50,005 nucleotides of DNA. Origin: a virus. The DNA lies in IMG/VR virus record IMGVR_UViG_3300031825_000373, positions 1 to 50,005 of that record; one strand, 5' to 3'. Within the stretch, counting starts at the first letter, position 1; the number at the start of each line of letters is the position of its first letter. Position numbers and translations under genes: made by a program. This document shows positions 1 through 8,023 of the stretch, piece after piece. The notes beneath the pieces are model-generated. The model saw nothing but the letters and a program-made list of their open reading frames with translations. It was not told the DNA's origin and searched no databases.

Positions 1-1887
1 TCATGCCGCGAAGTCTCCGGCGCCCCGCGATCTGGAAACGCGGAGCGTGGTCACGCCGGCCGCGTCCGGCTCGAGGGCGGCGACGACCAGCCGGTCGCCG
101 GGCCTGACATCCGCGTCGAACAGGGCGCGCGCCAAAGGGTTCACGAGGTGCGTCTCCACCTTGTTGCGGATGCCCCGGCCACCGTTGGAGAGGTCCGCCA
201 AGGCCAGCTCCGCCAGTCGCTCCCGTGCGCTGTCGGAGAGAATGACCTCGATATGTTGGGTCGCCTCCACGTCCTTGAGGATGCCATTGACCATGCCTGC
301 AAGGATCTGCGCCCCGACCTCGGCTCGTACGAAGTCGAAGACGAGCACGTTGTCGCCGATTCGGTTCAGGAGCTCGGGCCGGTTCAGCGCCATCTTGAAA
401 TGACGCTCGATCTCGGTGCGAACCTTGGCCTGAACGACCTCGAAAGCATCATCCGGCGTCACGTTCGCGACGCGTGTGCCGTCCGCCTCGAGACGGTAGA
501 TGCCGAGGTTCGAGGTAAATACGATGAATGCCTCGGAGAAATAGACCCGGTCGCCGCGGCCGGAGGTGAGGACGCCGTCGTCCAGCACCTGGAGGAACTT
601 GTCGAGGATGCGCGGGTGCGCCTTCTCGATCTCGTCGAACAGGACGACGCAGAACGGCTTCTCCCGCACTGCGTTGGTCAGTTCGCCGCCGACGTCGTAA
701 CCGATATAGCCGGGCGGGGCGCCGATCAGCCGCTGATCGGAATGCTCGGCGGAGAATTCCGACATGTCGAAGCGCACGTAGGCCGTATCATCACCGAACA
801 GGAGGCTGGTGAGCGTCTTGGCGAGTTCGGTCTTGCCGACCCCCGTCGGCCCGGCCAGGAATGCGACGCCGCGCGGCCGGCTGCCGCGACGAGGTGCGCC
901 CACGCCGGTGACCGCCCGCTTCACGATGTCCAGCACATGGGTGACGGCATGGTCCTGGCCTTTCACCCGGGCGCGGATGAAATCCGCGCCATGGCGCACC
1001 TTGTCCCGCTCGATGCGCGCCCATGGATCCTCGGTCACGCCCACCTTGTAGCGGCGCACTGCATCGCCGACGCGCTGCAAGCTCAGCCCCTCGGAGCGGC
1101 CGAGCTGGATGATGGCGGAAAGGTCCACCAGCAGCAGCCCCTCCGTCTGCTCCACCAGCGCGTCCAGGGCAGCATCCATCTCGGCCGGGCTAGCCGCCCG
1201 CGCGCCGTCGAGGCCCGGCAGGAGCATCGACGCCAATTGCCGCCTAAAATGATGGTCCGGCGCGGCGACCGGAACGTGGCGAATGCGCGGATTGTCGACG
1301 ACGAGCCAGTCCGGCAGGTCGCCTTCCTTGTCGACGATCCAGATTACGGTGTTGAAGAACGGGCGCGGCGGCGTCCCGCAAGGCCGCGCACGGGCTTGGT
1401 GGGATAGCACCAACGCGCGGGTGAACATCTGATGCTCGGCATTGGACAGCGCGTCGGTGCGTACGACAAGGCGCGAGGCGAAGTCGGCGATCAGGGCGAT
1501 GGGGCCGTCAACCGACGCAATTCCGCCGGCCACGCGCCCCAGCACGTCCGAGAACAGATCCGGCCCAGCCGGTGCAGTCCCGTCGCTCCCGACTGTCAGG
1601 CCGAGCTGCGTCAGGAGCGCCGCACCGGCGGATGGGCTCTCACCGGGTCGCTGGAGGGGGCGAAAACCGGTGACGGGATCGTAGCCGATCACAGAGACAT
1701 AGCCCGCCGCCCGCAGGGCTGTCGTCAGCGCCGAACTGAGCGGGACCGCTGCAACCGTGCCGGGCGCCACCTCCACGACCTGCAAGTCCCGCACATTGCC
1801 GGAGAGAACGAACTGCGGCTTGAGCGGCAGAAAGCGGACCAGATCACGCAGCCAGCGCGGCGCCTCATAGGCAGTTGATGCGGACAC
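1..1887 (-). CDS. AAA+ ATPase with ClpA/ClpB D2-type core (host gene)
   Basis: This 628-residue protein carries one ATPase core of the AAA_2 (ClpA/ClpB second domain) type. Walker A GPTGVGKT lies near residues 345-352, and Walker B VVLFDEIEKAH near 414-424. The Clp-typical segment GAPPGYIGY sits between them and a ClpB-like small C-terminal domain follows. The first 300 residues resemble a second, degenerate ATPase-like domain (LIADFASRLV, FFNTVIWIVDKEG) without a clear Walker A. There is no Clp N-domain or ClpP-binding tripeptide that I can recognise. Such proteins remodel or unfold other proteins using ATP; the substrate is unknown. The start is GTG at 1885-1887, and TGA lies at the window edge. 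The gene is outside attL, so it belongs to the host chromosome, and its operon partners are not visible. Confidence 0.85.
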   Translation of the reverse strand: MSASTAYEAPRWLRDLVRFLPLKPQFVLSGNVRDLQVVEVAPGTVAAVPLSSALTTALRAAGYVSVIGYDPVTGFRPLQRPGESPSAGAALLTQLGLTVGSDGTAPAGPDLFSDVLGRVAGGIASVDGPIALIADFASRLVVRTDALSNAEHQMFTRALVLSHQARARPCGTPPRPFFNTVIWIVDKEGDLPDWLVVDNPRIRHVPVAAPDHHFRRQLASMLLPGLDGARAASPAEMDAALDALVEQTEGLLLVDLSAIIQLGRSEGLSLQRVGDAVRRYKVGVTEDPWARIERDKVRHGADFIRARVKGQDHAVTHVLDIVKRAVTGVGAPRRGSRPRGVAFLAGPTGVGKTELAKTLTSLLFGDDTAYVRFDMSEFSAEHSDQRLIGAPPGYIGYDVGGELTNAVREKPFCVVLFDEIEKAHPRILDKFLQVLDDGVLTSGRGDRVYFSEAFIVFTSNLGIYRLEADGTRVANVTPDDAFEVVQAKVRTEIERHFKMALNRPELLNRIGDNVLVFDFVRAEVGAQILAGMVNGILKDVEATQHIEVILSDSARERLAELALADLSNGGRGIRNKVETHLVNPLARALFDADVRPGDRLVVAALEPDAAGVTTLRVSRSRGAGDFAA

Positions 1888-2361
1888 CTCGGACGCCCCC
1901 GTCGATCATATGTCGAAGCCCGTGACCGGACTCAAGCCTGACGGCAATCGTAAAGGCAATTCGACGGGAGTTCGACAGTTGCCTCAACCTGGAGGAAACA
2001 CCAGCACGTGCCATGCTATGGGGGCGGGCGCCACGGGGCGGGAGGACTTATACGCCACCCCATTGATTGCTTGCCGGCATCCAACTGCCACACGTGCTCC
2101 TTCCATCGGTGCCTCTCGATGCCGCTGTGGGCGCCGTCGCGGACCATGGTGCCGCCGTTGCCGGGGTTTGCTGTCGGTGCACTCGTCAGGAATTCGATGC
2201 TTCGCCGCGCCGATAGTCAAGGTGGAGCCGGATAGGCTGCGCATCCGCAGAGGACGCAGGCATTTGGTGGCGTGGCGACTCGGTGGCGACTCGCGGCTTC
2301 TGATGCCCCATCCGAGCGCGGGCGTCAGGAGAGATTGTCTAAATTTCTGAATGGCTTGTGG
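1888..2361. other. Host intergenic stretch without a convincing gene
   Basis: Between the host ATPase and attL the open frames on either strand are short and low-complexity in translation, with no recognisable domain, so I call no gene. Near 2298-2327 there is an imperfect inverted repeat (CTGATGCCC with GGGCGTCAG) about 35 bases beyond the tRNA-His 3' end in tRNA orientation. It could be the tRNA terminator, but there is no T-run. Confidence 0.5.
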
Positions 2362-2406
2362 TGGTACAGGTGGGTGGGTTCGAACCACCGACCTCCGGTT
2401 CCACAG
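2362..2406 (-). other. attL: 3' fragment of tRNA-His(GTG)
   Basis: Read on the minus strand, this is the 3' half of a tRNA: anticodon loop CTGTGGA (anticodon GTG at 2404-2402), stem ACCGG, variable loop AGGTC, T-arm GGTGG/TTCGAAC/CCACC, acceptor strand CACCTGT, A73 and encoded CCA (2364-2362). The matching 5' half is absent: bases beyond 2406 do not pair with the anticodon stem. This is the expected remnant when a phage integrates into a tRNA gene with the crossover in or near the anticodon arm and supplies its own 3' end at the other junction. U72 and A73 in a His tRNA match the divergent alphaproteobacterial tRNA-His that lacks G-1. The intact gene should lie just past the integrase. Confidence 0.88.
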
Positions 2407-2478
2407 TGTGACGTACTCTAGAGCAAGCGATTGAGGGGATTGGGAAAAACCCAGTCCTCTCTGTGCCTTATTGGGCCA

Positions 2479-2501
2479 CAACTCCACTAAATCTCACTGT
2501 C
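2479..2501 (+). promoter_or_regulatory. Motif A copy upstream of RNA polymerase genes
   Basis: The sequence ACTCCACTAAATCTCACTGT is one of at least seven related intergenic copies of ACTCCACCAAATCACACTGA. It lies between attL and the GTG start of the RNA polymerase N-terminal gene. A role as promoter or leader element is inferred from its repeated position upstream of genes. Confidence 0.5.
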
Positions 2502-2526
2502 TCAATTACTTACATCAGGTGAGAAC

Positions 2527-3339
2527 GTGGCACACTTTAGGCACACTGAGCCGCACATCGCGGACATCGAGAAGCAGATCAGGTGGGAGATGCACGGGGT
2601 CGAGCGGGGCGCTGAGCGCGTCCGCGAGGCCATGGCCGAGGCCAAGCATCTGGGCGACACCGACGTGGGCATGAAGCTCATCGCCAAGGTCGCACCCAAG
2701 CTCATCGCCAAGATCAGGGAAGCCCAGACCGAGGCCACCCTGGGGGTCAACTCCGGCAAGCGAGGCGCGCCCCAGCAGTGGTGGTGGCTGATCCTCACCA
2801 TCGACGCCGAGCAACTGGCGGTCATCGTCCTCAAGTCCCTTTTCACGCAAAGCCCGCGTGAATTTACGTTCAACCTATCGGTGACGTCGGTGGCCAACGC
2901 CATCTCGAAGCACTCCCACACCCAGATCGACTACGAGGAGTGGAAGGCGACCGAGAAGGAGAAGGCCAAGGAAGCGGCCAAGGCCGGTGACGAAGACCAC
3001 GTCGACCAGCACATGCGGTTCCTGCGCTCGACCAAGCAGCTGGATCACCGCGCCTGGGCGAAGTTCACCGCCCGCATTCAGCGGGTCCGCAAGGAGAAGT
3101 GGCCCATCGACGCTGGTGTCCAGTTCGGCGCCAAGATGGTCGAGCTGCTGTGTGACGCGGTCCCCGACTGGTTCAGCGTCCAGGACAACCGCCTGAAGGG
3201 CGGACAGCACGAGAAGGCCATCGTCTTCAGTGACGAGGCCAAGCTGACCATGGCCGACCTGATGGAGCGCAATGAGGTCTCCCGACCCATGCTCCTGCCG
3301 ATGATCTGCCCGCCCGCCCCCTGGCGCCGCGCTTCCTGA
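2527..3339 (+). CDS. T7-like RNA polymerase, N-terminal (promoter-binding) part, separate ORF
   Basis: This 270-residue protein aligns with the N-terminal domain of T7 RNA polymerase from about T7 residue 30 to about 266. Shared landmarks include the early helical region (KLIAKVAPKLIAKIREA against T7 PLITTLLPKMIARINDW), a TSVANAIS segment matching the T7 AVASAIGRA helix, and the C-terminal CPPAPW matching T7 VPPKPW. In T7 this part contacts the AT-rich upstream promoter and refolds on entry into elongation. The start is GTG at 2527 with AGGTGAG just upstream. The reading frame stops at TGA 3337-3339, right after the PPxPW motif, and the polymerase domain continues in another frame from 3368. 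It is the first phage gene after attL. Confidence 0.82.
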   Translation: MAHFRHTEPHIADIEKQIRWEMHGVERGAERVREAMAEAKHLGDTDVGMKLIAKVAPKLIAKIREAQTEATLGVNSGKRGAPQQWWWLILTIDAEQLAVIVLKSLFTQSPREFTFNLSVTSVANAISKHSHTQIDYEEWKATEKEKAKEAAKAGDEDHVDQHMRFLRSTKQLDHRAWAKFTARIQRVRKEKWPIDAGVQFGAKMVELLCDAVPDWFSVQDNRLKGGQHEKAIVFSDEAKLTMADLMERNEVSRPMLLPMICPPAPWRRAS

Positions 3340-3367
3340 CCCCAGCTCCAGCTCGAAAGGACACACC

Positions 3368-5077
3368 ATGTCGCGGAAGAAGCGCGCCTATGAGGGTGGC
3401 TACTATTTCATCAACCAGGACCTCATCCGGTCGGGCCTGTACGAGCACACCACGGCGCTGGAGGACCCCATCTCCGAGGAGACGCTGGAGGGCCTGAACA
3501 TCGTCCAGGCGACCCCGTGGGCGATCAATGGCTGGCTGCTCGACACCATGCGTCAGGCGTACCTTGAGGGTGCCTACCTGGGCGACCTTCCGTATGCCGA
3601 CGAGGTGCCCATCCCCCGCAAGACGGATGAGGAATGGGAGGCCATGGAGGACGTCGAGAAGTCCCTGTGGAAGCAGGAGCTGGCCGACATCCACGCGATC
3701 AACGCCCGCATGATGGGCCGTCGCCACAGCTTCAACCACCGGCTCGACATCGCGCAGCAGCTGCGGGACCAGACCATCTGGTTCCCCCACTTCCTCGACT
3801 TCCGCACCCGCCTGTACCCCATGTGTCAGGACCTCCACACCCAGTCCGATGACGCGGGGCGGGCTCTGCTGCGGTTCGGAAAGGGCAAGCGCCTGGGCAA
3901 GCGTGGGCTGTACTGGCTGGCTGTACGCCTCGCCAACACCTACGGTCAGGACAAGCTGCCCTTTGACGAGCGCGTCGAGTGGGTCCGTAAGCACCATGAC
4001 CTGATCCTCGACAGCGGACGTGATCCGCTTGACGGGCAGCGGTTCTGGGCCGCGACGGACGCGAAGGGCAAGCCCGTGGCCGACGAGCCCTGGAATTTCC
4101 TGGCGACGTGCCGCGAGTGGTACGAGGCGCACCTTCTCGACGATCCCAAGGACTACGTCTCCTACCTCCCGATCCAGATGGATGGCTCCTGCAATGGGCT
4201 CCAGCATCTGTCGGCCATGGGCCGGGACCGGGTGGGTGCCACCGCGACCAACGTGGCGGCTAACACCGAGCGTCAGGACATCTACCTGATGGTGGCCGAC
4301 GTGGTGATGAAGCTGGTCAGCGAGGACGCCGTGGAAGGCAACGCCCTGGCGCACCAGTGGGTCGGGAAGATCGGCCGCAAGACCGTCAAGCGGGCCGTCA
4401 TGACGACGCCCTATGGCGTGACCGAGCGGGGCATCTCCGACCAGATCAGGAACGACGGCCACGTCAAGGACATGGACGACAAGGGCGCCGCTGCGGCTTT
4501 CCTGAGAGACAAGATCGTGCTGGCCCTTGAGCAGACCGTCGTGTCCGCCAAGACCATCATGGCCTGGATACAGGAGGTCGCGAAGCGTCTGTCCGAGGCG
4601 GACATCCCGTTCCGCTTCACCACGCCCTGCGGCTCCAAGGTCGAGCAGTCCTATGTCCAGCTCCAGAAGACCCAGGTGACGACCCTCCTGGGCAAGCTGG
4701 TGCTGTGGAAGCCTGACCGCTTCGCCGGTCTCAATGACCGCAAGCAGATGCTGGCGAGCGCCCCGAACGTCATCCATGCGTTCGACGCTGCCCATCTCAC
4801 CAAGACCGTGCTCCGCATGGTCCGCGAGGCCACCGACGAGGTGTCCTTCTCCATGATCCACGACAGCTATGGCGTCCATGCCTGCGACGTGGACCTTCTG
4901 CACCGCTGCATCCGCGAGGAGTTCGTCGCGATCTACCAGACGGACTGGCTCCAGCGGATTGAGGATGAGGTCAGGGCGTATGCCCCTGACGTCGACATCC
5001 CGAGCTATCGGGACTTCGTGACTGTGGGCGACTTCGACGTGAGCGAGTGCCTGAACAGCCCGTTTTTCTTCGCCTAG
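3368..5077 (+). CDS. T7-like RNA polymerase, catalytic part, separate ORF
   Basis: This 569-residue protein contains the polymerase domain of a single-subunit phage RNA polymerase. It opens with AYEGGYYF, matching T7 GITGGGYW just after PPKPW. It carries motif A MDGSCNGLQHLSAM with the first catalytic Asp, motif B KTVKRAVMTTPYGV with the Lys and Tyr, motif C MIHDSYGV with the second catalytic Asp, and the C-terminal foot FFFA (T7 FAFA). The DNA-reading specificity loop (about residues 415-445) differs strongly from T7, so promoters should differ. The gene has its own SD (AAAGGA at 3356-3361) and ATG 28 bases after the N-terminal ORF stops. Together the two ORFs give 839 residues, against 883 in T7. 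No catalytic residue appears to be missing. Confidence 0.93.
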   Translation: MSRKKRAYEGGYYFINQDLIRSGLYEHTTALEDPISEETLEGLNIVQATPWAINGWLLDTMRQAYLEGAYLGDLPYADEVPIPRKTDEEWEAMEDVEKSLWKQELADIHAINARMMGRRHSFNHRLDIAQQLRDQTIWFPHFLDFRTRLYPMCQDLHTQSDDAGRALLRFGKGKRLGKRGLYWLAVRLANTYGQDKLPFDERVEWVRKHHDLILDSGRDPLDGQRFWAATDAKGKPVADEPWNFLATCREWYEAHLLDDPKDYVSYLPIQMDGSCNGLQHLSAMGRDRVGATATNVAANTERQDIYLMVADVVMKLVSEDAVEGNALAHQWVGKIGRKTVKRAVMTTPYGVTERGISDQIRNDGHVKDMDDKGAAAAFLRDKIVLALEQTVVSAKTIMAWIQEVAKRLSEADIPFRFTTPCGSKVEQSYVQLQKTQVTTLLGKLVLWKPDRFAGLNDRKQMLASAPNVIHAFDAAHLTKTVLRMVREATDEVSFSMIHDSYGVHACDVDLLHRCIREEFVAIYQTDWLQRIEDEVRAYAPDVDIPSYRDFVTVGDFDVSECLNSPFFFA

Positions 5078-5098
5078 CAACTCCATCAAATCACACAC
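5078..5098 (+). promoter_or_regulatory. Motif A copy after RNA polymerase
   Basis: ACTCCATCAAATCACACAC begins directly after the RNA polymerase stop codon, 23 bases before the kinase-like gene. It matches the motif A family. Confidence 0.5.
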
Positions 5099-5120
5099 TC
5101 ACCAGGGACAGGACAGGGAC

Positions 5121-5948
5121 ATGAAGGCAGTTGATGAGATGATGAAGATGAAGCACTTCCCCGATCTGGCGTACCCGATGCGGTTCCAGCAAATGCAGCG
5201 GGAGCGGATCGCAGCCTTCCGCGCGGCGCTAAACCTGCGACCGCAATCGTTTCCCGAGGCCGGGCTTCTCGAAAAGGCGCGCTTGAACGTTCTGCGTGAC
5301 GTCTACGGCCGGTTCGCCCCTCCGGTGGACCCGCTGGCTCCCGTCAAGAAGCCGCAGCTGTACGTCAAGTCCGCATTCTCGGAGTCCAACGAGTACATGC
5401 GCCGTCTCCGGAGGCGTGGCTTTGAGGAGATCGGTGGGGGTGCTTACTCGACCGTGTTCACCCGGCCTGGGTGGGACAAGGTTCTGAAGGTCTGCCGACA
5501 TGCTCGGGACTACTGGCCCGCCTATGCCAAGTGGTGCCAGCAGACGAAGAGCCCACACGCCATCCGGGTCTATAGTATCAAGCACCACAAAGGCTTCTAC
5601 GTCGCCATCATGGAGAAGGTGAAGCCCGCCCGAGACCAGCACAAACTCAGCGATCTGTCCTCCTACATCTGGGACTGCGGAAGCAAGGCTCCGACGATGG
5701 TCGCAACGTCGCTGAAGAATGCCGCAATAGCTGGTCAGACCAAGATTGTGGCCAAGGAGTATCCGAAGCTTCCTGCCTTCCTGCGGCTGGTGAGAAGGCT
5801 TGGGACTGATCTCCATGCGGGAAACTGGGGCACTCGGGAGGATGGCACGCCAGTGATCTTCGACCCCGTAACAACCGAAATCCCCCCGAAGTTCGCCTCG
5901 AAGTTCCACAACACCAAGCGCTTCCGTAGCACGGCCCCACGGGCTTAG
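5121..5948 (+). CDS. Protein kinase-like phage protein
   Basis: This 275-residue protein has the hallmarks of a protein-kinase fold. There is a glycine-rich loop GGGAYSTVF near residues 102-110, a likely ATP-binding lysine in VLKVCR near 121, a catalytic-loop-like DLHAGNWG near 229-236 and a DFG-equivalent IFDP near 246. The HxxN arrangement resembles small phage kinases more than eukaryotic-type kinases. In T7, kinase gp0.7 shuts off host transcription and lies before the RNA polymerase gene; here the gene follows the polymerase. The N-terminal 95 residues are not recognised. The start is ATG at 5121 after GGACAGGGAC. A host target is not deducible. Confidence 0.72.
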   Translation: MKAVDEMMKMKHFPDLAYPMRFQQMQRERIAAFRAALNLRPQSFPEAGLLEKARLNVLRDVYGRFAPPVDPLAPVKKPQLYVKSAFSESNEYMRRLRRRGFEEIGGGAYSTVFTRPGWDKVLKVCRHARDYWPAYAKWCQQTKSPHAIRVYSIKHHKGFYVAIMEKVKPARDQHKLSDLSSYIWDCGSKAPTMVATSLKNAAIAGQTKIVAKEYPKLPAFLRLVRRLGTDLHAGNWGTREDGTPVIFDPVTTEIPPKFASKFHNTKRFRSTAPRA

Positions 5949-5955
5949 TGCGCCC

Positions 5956-5983
5956 AACAACTCCAGCAACTCTCACAGTGAGG
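5956..5983 (+). promoter_or_regulatory. Motif A copy upstream of endolysin
   Basis: ACTCCAGCAACTCTCACAGT, followed by GAGGA, lies between the kinase-like gene and the endolysin. It is a diverged motif A copy, and its tail also supplies the SD for the next gene. Confidence 0.45.
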
Positions 5984-5988
5984 ATCAC

Positions 5989-6489
5989 ATGAACTACCCC
6001 TGGATGGACGTCGCCAAGAGCCTGATCGGCACCAAGGAGATCAAGGGTCCGAAGGACAGCCCGATCATCATGGGCTGGGCCAAGGAGATGAAGCAGTGGT
6101 ATCCCGACGACGAGACCGCATGGTGTGGCCTGTTCGTGGGCTACTGCATGTTCAAGGCCCTGCCGCAGGAGCCCCGCCCGAAGAACATCCTCGGCGCGCG
6201 CCAGTGGGAGAAGTTCGGCGTCAAGCTGGTGAAGCCCGTCTATGGCTCGGTCGTCACCTTCTGGCGCGGCTCTCCGCAGTCCGGCTTCGGTCACGTCGGC
6301 TTCTATGTCGGTGAGGACGACGAGTCCTATCACGTCCTTGGCGGCAACACGGAGGACTCCGTGAAGGAGGCCCGGATGCCCAAGCGTCGCTTCACGGCGG
6401 CCCGGTGGCCCGGCCTGTTCGACTATCCCGACATGAAGGGCACGATCCTGAAGAACCTCGAAGGTGGTCTCTCGACCAACGAGGCGTGA
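5989..6489 (+). CDS. Endolysin, TIGR02594/NlpC-P60-like cysteine peptidase
   Basis: This 166-residue protein resembles the TIGR02594 group of phage peptidoglycan hydrolases. A nucleophile cysteine lies in TAWCGLFVGYC near residue 46, and a histidine in GHVGFYVGED near 101, followed by HVLGGNTED. These enzymes cleave peptide bonds in murein. There is no signal peptide, so export would need the holin at 40944. It sits where T7 carries lysis or inhibitor functions early in the genome, far from the holin and spanins, as is usual in T7-like phages. The start ATG at 5989 has GAGGA upstream. Confidence 0.8.
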   Translation: MNYPWMDVAKSLIGTKEIKGPKDSPIIMGWAKEMKQWYPDDETAWCGLFVGYCMFKALPQEPRPKNILGARQWEKFGVKLVKPVYGSVVTFWRGSPQSGFGHVGFYVGEDDESYHVLGGNTEDSVKEARMPKRRFTAARWPGLFDYPDMKGTILKNLEGGLSTNEA

Positions 6490-6518
6490 CCTCGGGCTCC
6501 AGCGAAACGCACTGTCCG

Positions 6519-6545
6519 ATTTATTCACTCCTACTGCCTAGACGG
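6519..6545 (+). promoter_or_regulatory. Motif B copy, putative phage RNA polymerase promoter
   Basis: An AT-rich tract (ATTTATTCA) is followed by CTCCTACTGCCTA at 6528-6540 and then GACGG. This 13-base core is identical at 12733 and 47822. The layout (AT-rich upstream part, fixed core, purine at the likely +1 at 6541) is like a T7-type promoter. It precedes the replication genes. Confidence 0.65.
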
Positions 6546-6581
6546 TACACACCGCCTGGGCATCAACCTGAAAGGATCAAC

Positions 6582-6737
6582 ATGCTCGGGATCACCATTC
6601 GCATCGGCGCCGCCTACGACACCGTCTCCACGAAGGACGGGGCAGTGTTCGACCGCTCCCGCATGGACAACACCAAGAAGCGCAAGCTGGCTCGCATGGT
6701 CCGCGACATTTACGCGCTTCACATCGAAGGAAACTGA
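6582..6737 (+). CDS. Small hypothetical protein
   Basis: A 51-residue basic protein starts at ATG 6582 with AAAGGA nine bases upstream. It is the first gene after a motif B copy, and its TGA overlaps the SSB start codon (ATG at 6737), so the two are probably co-translated. No family is recognised. Confidence 0.6.
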   Translation: MLGITIRIGAAYDTVSTKDGAVFDRSRMDNTKKRKLARMVRDIYALHIEGN

Positions 6738-7348
6738 TGGCCAAGAAGAAGTTCCTTGCTCGCGTCCCCCGTGGGATTGCTGCTTTCGCCTACATCCACA
6801 AGCCCGACACCGGCCACAAGTACAGCACCAACAAGTTCAAGGTGACTGTCGTGCTCGACGGCGACACGGACATGGAGGCAATCCGCGCCAAGGCGCTGGA
6901 GGCTGCGGCCCACGAGTGGGGTGACAAGGTTCAGGAAGGCGACATCGTCATGCCCTGGCGGGACGGCAATGATCGCAAGCAGGAAGAGTTCCACGGCAAA
7001 ATCCTCCTGACCGCCAGCTCGAAGTTCGCCCCGACCGTGGTGGACTCCAAGCGCAAGCCCCTGAAGAAGGGCGTCCAGGTCTGGTCCGGTGACGAGGTCG
7101 CCATCGTCGTGAACCTGAACCCCTACGAGAAGACCGAGAAGGTCCGCGAGGGGAAGAAGATGGTGGAAGTACAGACCTTCGGTGTGTCCGCCCAGCTCAA
7201 CATCGTCCAGCTGATCGCCAAGAACAGCGGCGGTGGTGGCCTCAATCTCCTCGAAGACGAGGAGGGCTTCGAGAACGACGACGTCGATGACGCCGACGAG
7301 ACCGATGCCGACGTGGCGGACGACGAAGACAACGATGGGGATTACTGA
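6737..7348 (+). CDS. Single-stranded DNA-binding protein, T7 gp2.5-like (DUF2815)
   Basis: This 203-residue protein has an OB-fold-like body beginning MAKKKFLARVPRG and a long acidic tail from about residue 175, rich in Asp and Glu and ending NDGDY. In T7 gp2.5 the acidic tail with a terminal aromatic residue contacts DNA polymerase and the helicase; that function is inferred here from the same design. The primase-helicase of this phage ends in the same four residues. The next gene begins inside the tail coding sequence. It acts at the replication fork and in recombination. Confidence 0.85.
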   Translation: MAKKKFLARVPRGIAAFAYIHKPDTGHKYSTNKFKVTVVLDGDTDMEAIRAKALEAAAHEWGDKVQEGDIVMPWRDGNDRKQEEFHGKILLTASSKFAPTVVDSKRKPLKKGVQVWSGDEVAIVVNLNPYEKTEKVREGKKMVEVQTFGVSAQLNIVQLIAKNSGGGGLNLLEDEEGFENDDVDDADETDADVADDEDNDGDY

Positions 7349-7778
7349 CCTCATCGCTGGGGTGAAGTCGCAGATGGAGAGGCTGGCCCAGGCTGGCCTC
7401 TTCTATCTCTGGATCGGCGGCAAGCCGGTCCCTGCGGGTCGCCCCAGGGTTTCCAAATGGGGTGTCTACTACCCCGCTCCGTACACCCGATGGATCAAGG
7501 CCAGCAAAGGCTATGTGGACGACCTGTCCTCAGTGCCGACTGACCAGCCCATCGCAGTGATGATCGAGATCATCTGCCCACCCCTCAAGACGTCGAAGAA
7601 CCCGGCCCCGATGGGAGACCTGGACAACTTCGCCAAGGGGCCTCTCGACCTCCTCACCAAGTCCCAGAAGGCGTGGCTCGACGACCGTCAGGTCATGTTT
7701 CTCGGCACCGCAAAGCGGTTCGCCGGGAGCGACGAGGAGCCGGGCTTCAGCATCTGGTGGTGTCAACTCGAAGGATGA
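7335..7778 (+). CDS. RusA-family Holliday junction resolvase
   Basis: A 147-residue protein with GKPVPAGRPRV near residues 29-39 and the RusA signature GDLDNFAKGPLDLL near 93-106, followed by DDRQV with a further conserved acidic pair. RusA enzymes cut four-way DNA junctions. In T7 the gene after the SSB is the unrelated resolvase gp3, so this looks like a non-homologous replacement in the same position. The chosen start ATG 7335 overlaps the SSB gene by 14 bases; a longer frame upstream would run through the SSB tail and is not needed. Confidence 0.88.
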   Translation: MGITDLIAGVKSQMERLAQAGLFYLWIGGKPVPAGRPRVSKWGVYYPAPYTRWIKASKGYVDDLSSVPTDQPIAVMIEIICPPLKTSKNPAPMGDLDNFAKGPLDLLTKSQKAWLDDRQVMFLGTAKRFAGSDEEPGFSIWWCQLEG

Positions 7779-7783
7779 ACAAC

Positions 7784-8023
7784 ATGGGAAACATCAACTA
7801 CCTCGTCGGCCTCGCTCCGCAGTTGCGGAAGATCGTCACCCACTGCCAGGACAACGGCTTCATCACGAGCCTCCAGGCCGCGCGTGACCTGAACATCACG
7901 TCCCTGCATCGCCGCCTCTCGGACCTCCGTGAGCGTGGCTACGTGGTCCACAAGACCACCACCAAGAGCCGCAAGGGCGTCGTCTACGCCCGCTACTACA
8001 TCAGCACCCGTCCCATCTACTGA
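7784..8023 (+). CDS. Small winged-helix DNA-binding protein
   Basis: About 79 residues predicting a winged helix: a helix pair (FITSLQAARDLNITSLHRRLSDLRER split over a turn) followed by a basic wing (GYVVHKTTTKSRKG). ATG 7784 has AAGG nine bases upstream and is preferred to ATG 7775, which abuts that SD. Comparable small proteins replace or regulate DNA metabolism genes in many phages. The specific role is unknown. The stop overlaps the next start. Confidence 0.68.
   Translation: MGNINYLVGLAPQLRKIVTHCQDNGFITSLQAARDLNITSLHRRLSDLRERGYVVHKTTTKSRKGVVYARYYISTRPIY

Noticed and set aside
148-1407. Long plus-strand open frame across the host ATPase gene
   Set aside because: It lies opposite the AAA+ gene, which has clear motifs; high GC creates long antisense frames.
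2298-2327. Inverted repeat as host tRNA terminator
   Set aside because: Imperfect stem and no T-run in either direction; noted only in the gap description.
3227-5098. 623-codon minus-strand open frame
   Set aside because: Antisense to the RNA polymerase catalytic gene, without recognisable motifs; a GC-rich shadow.
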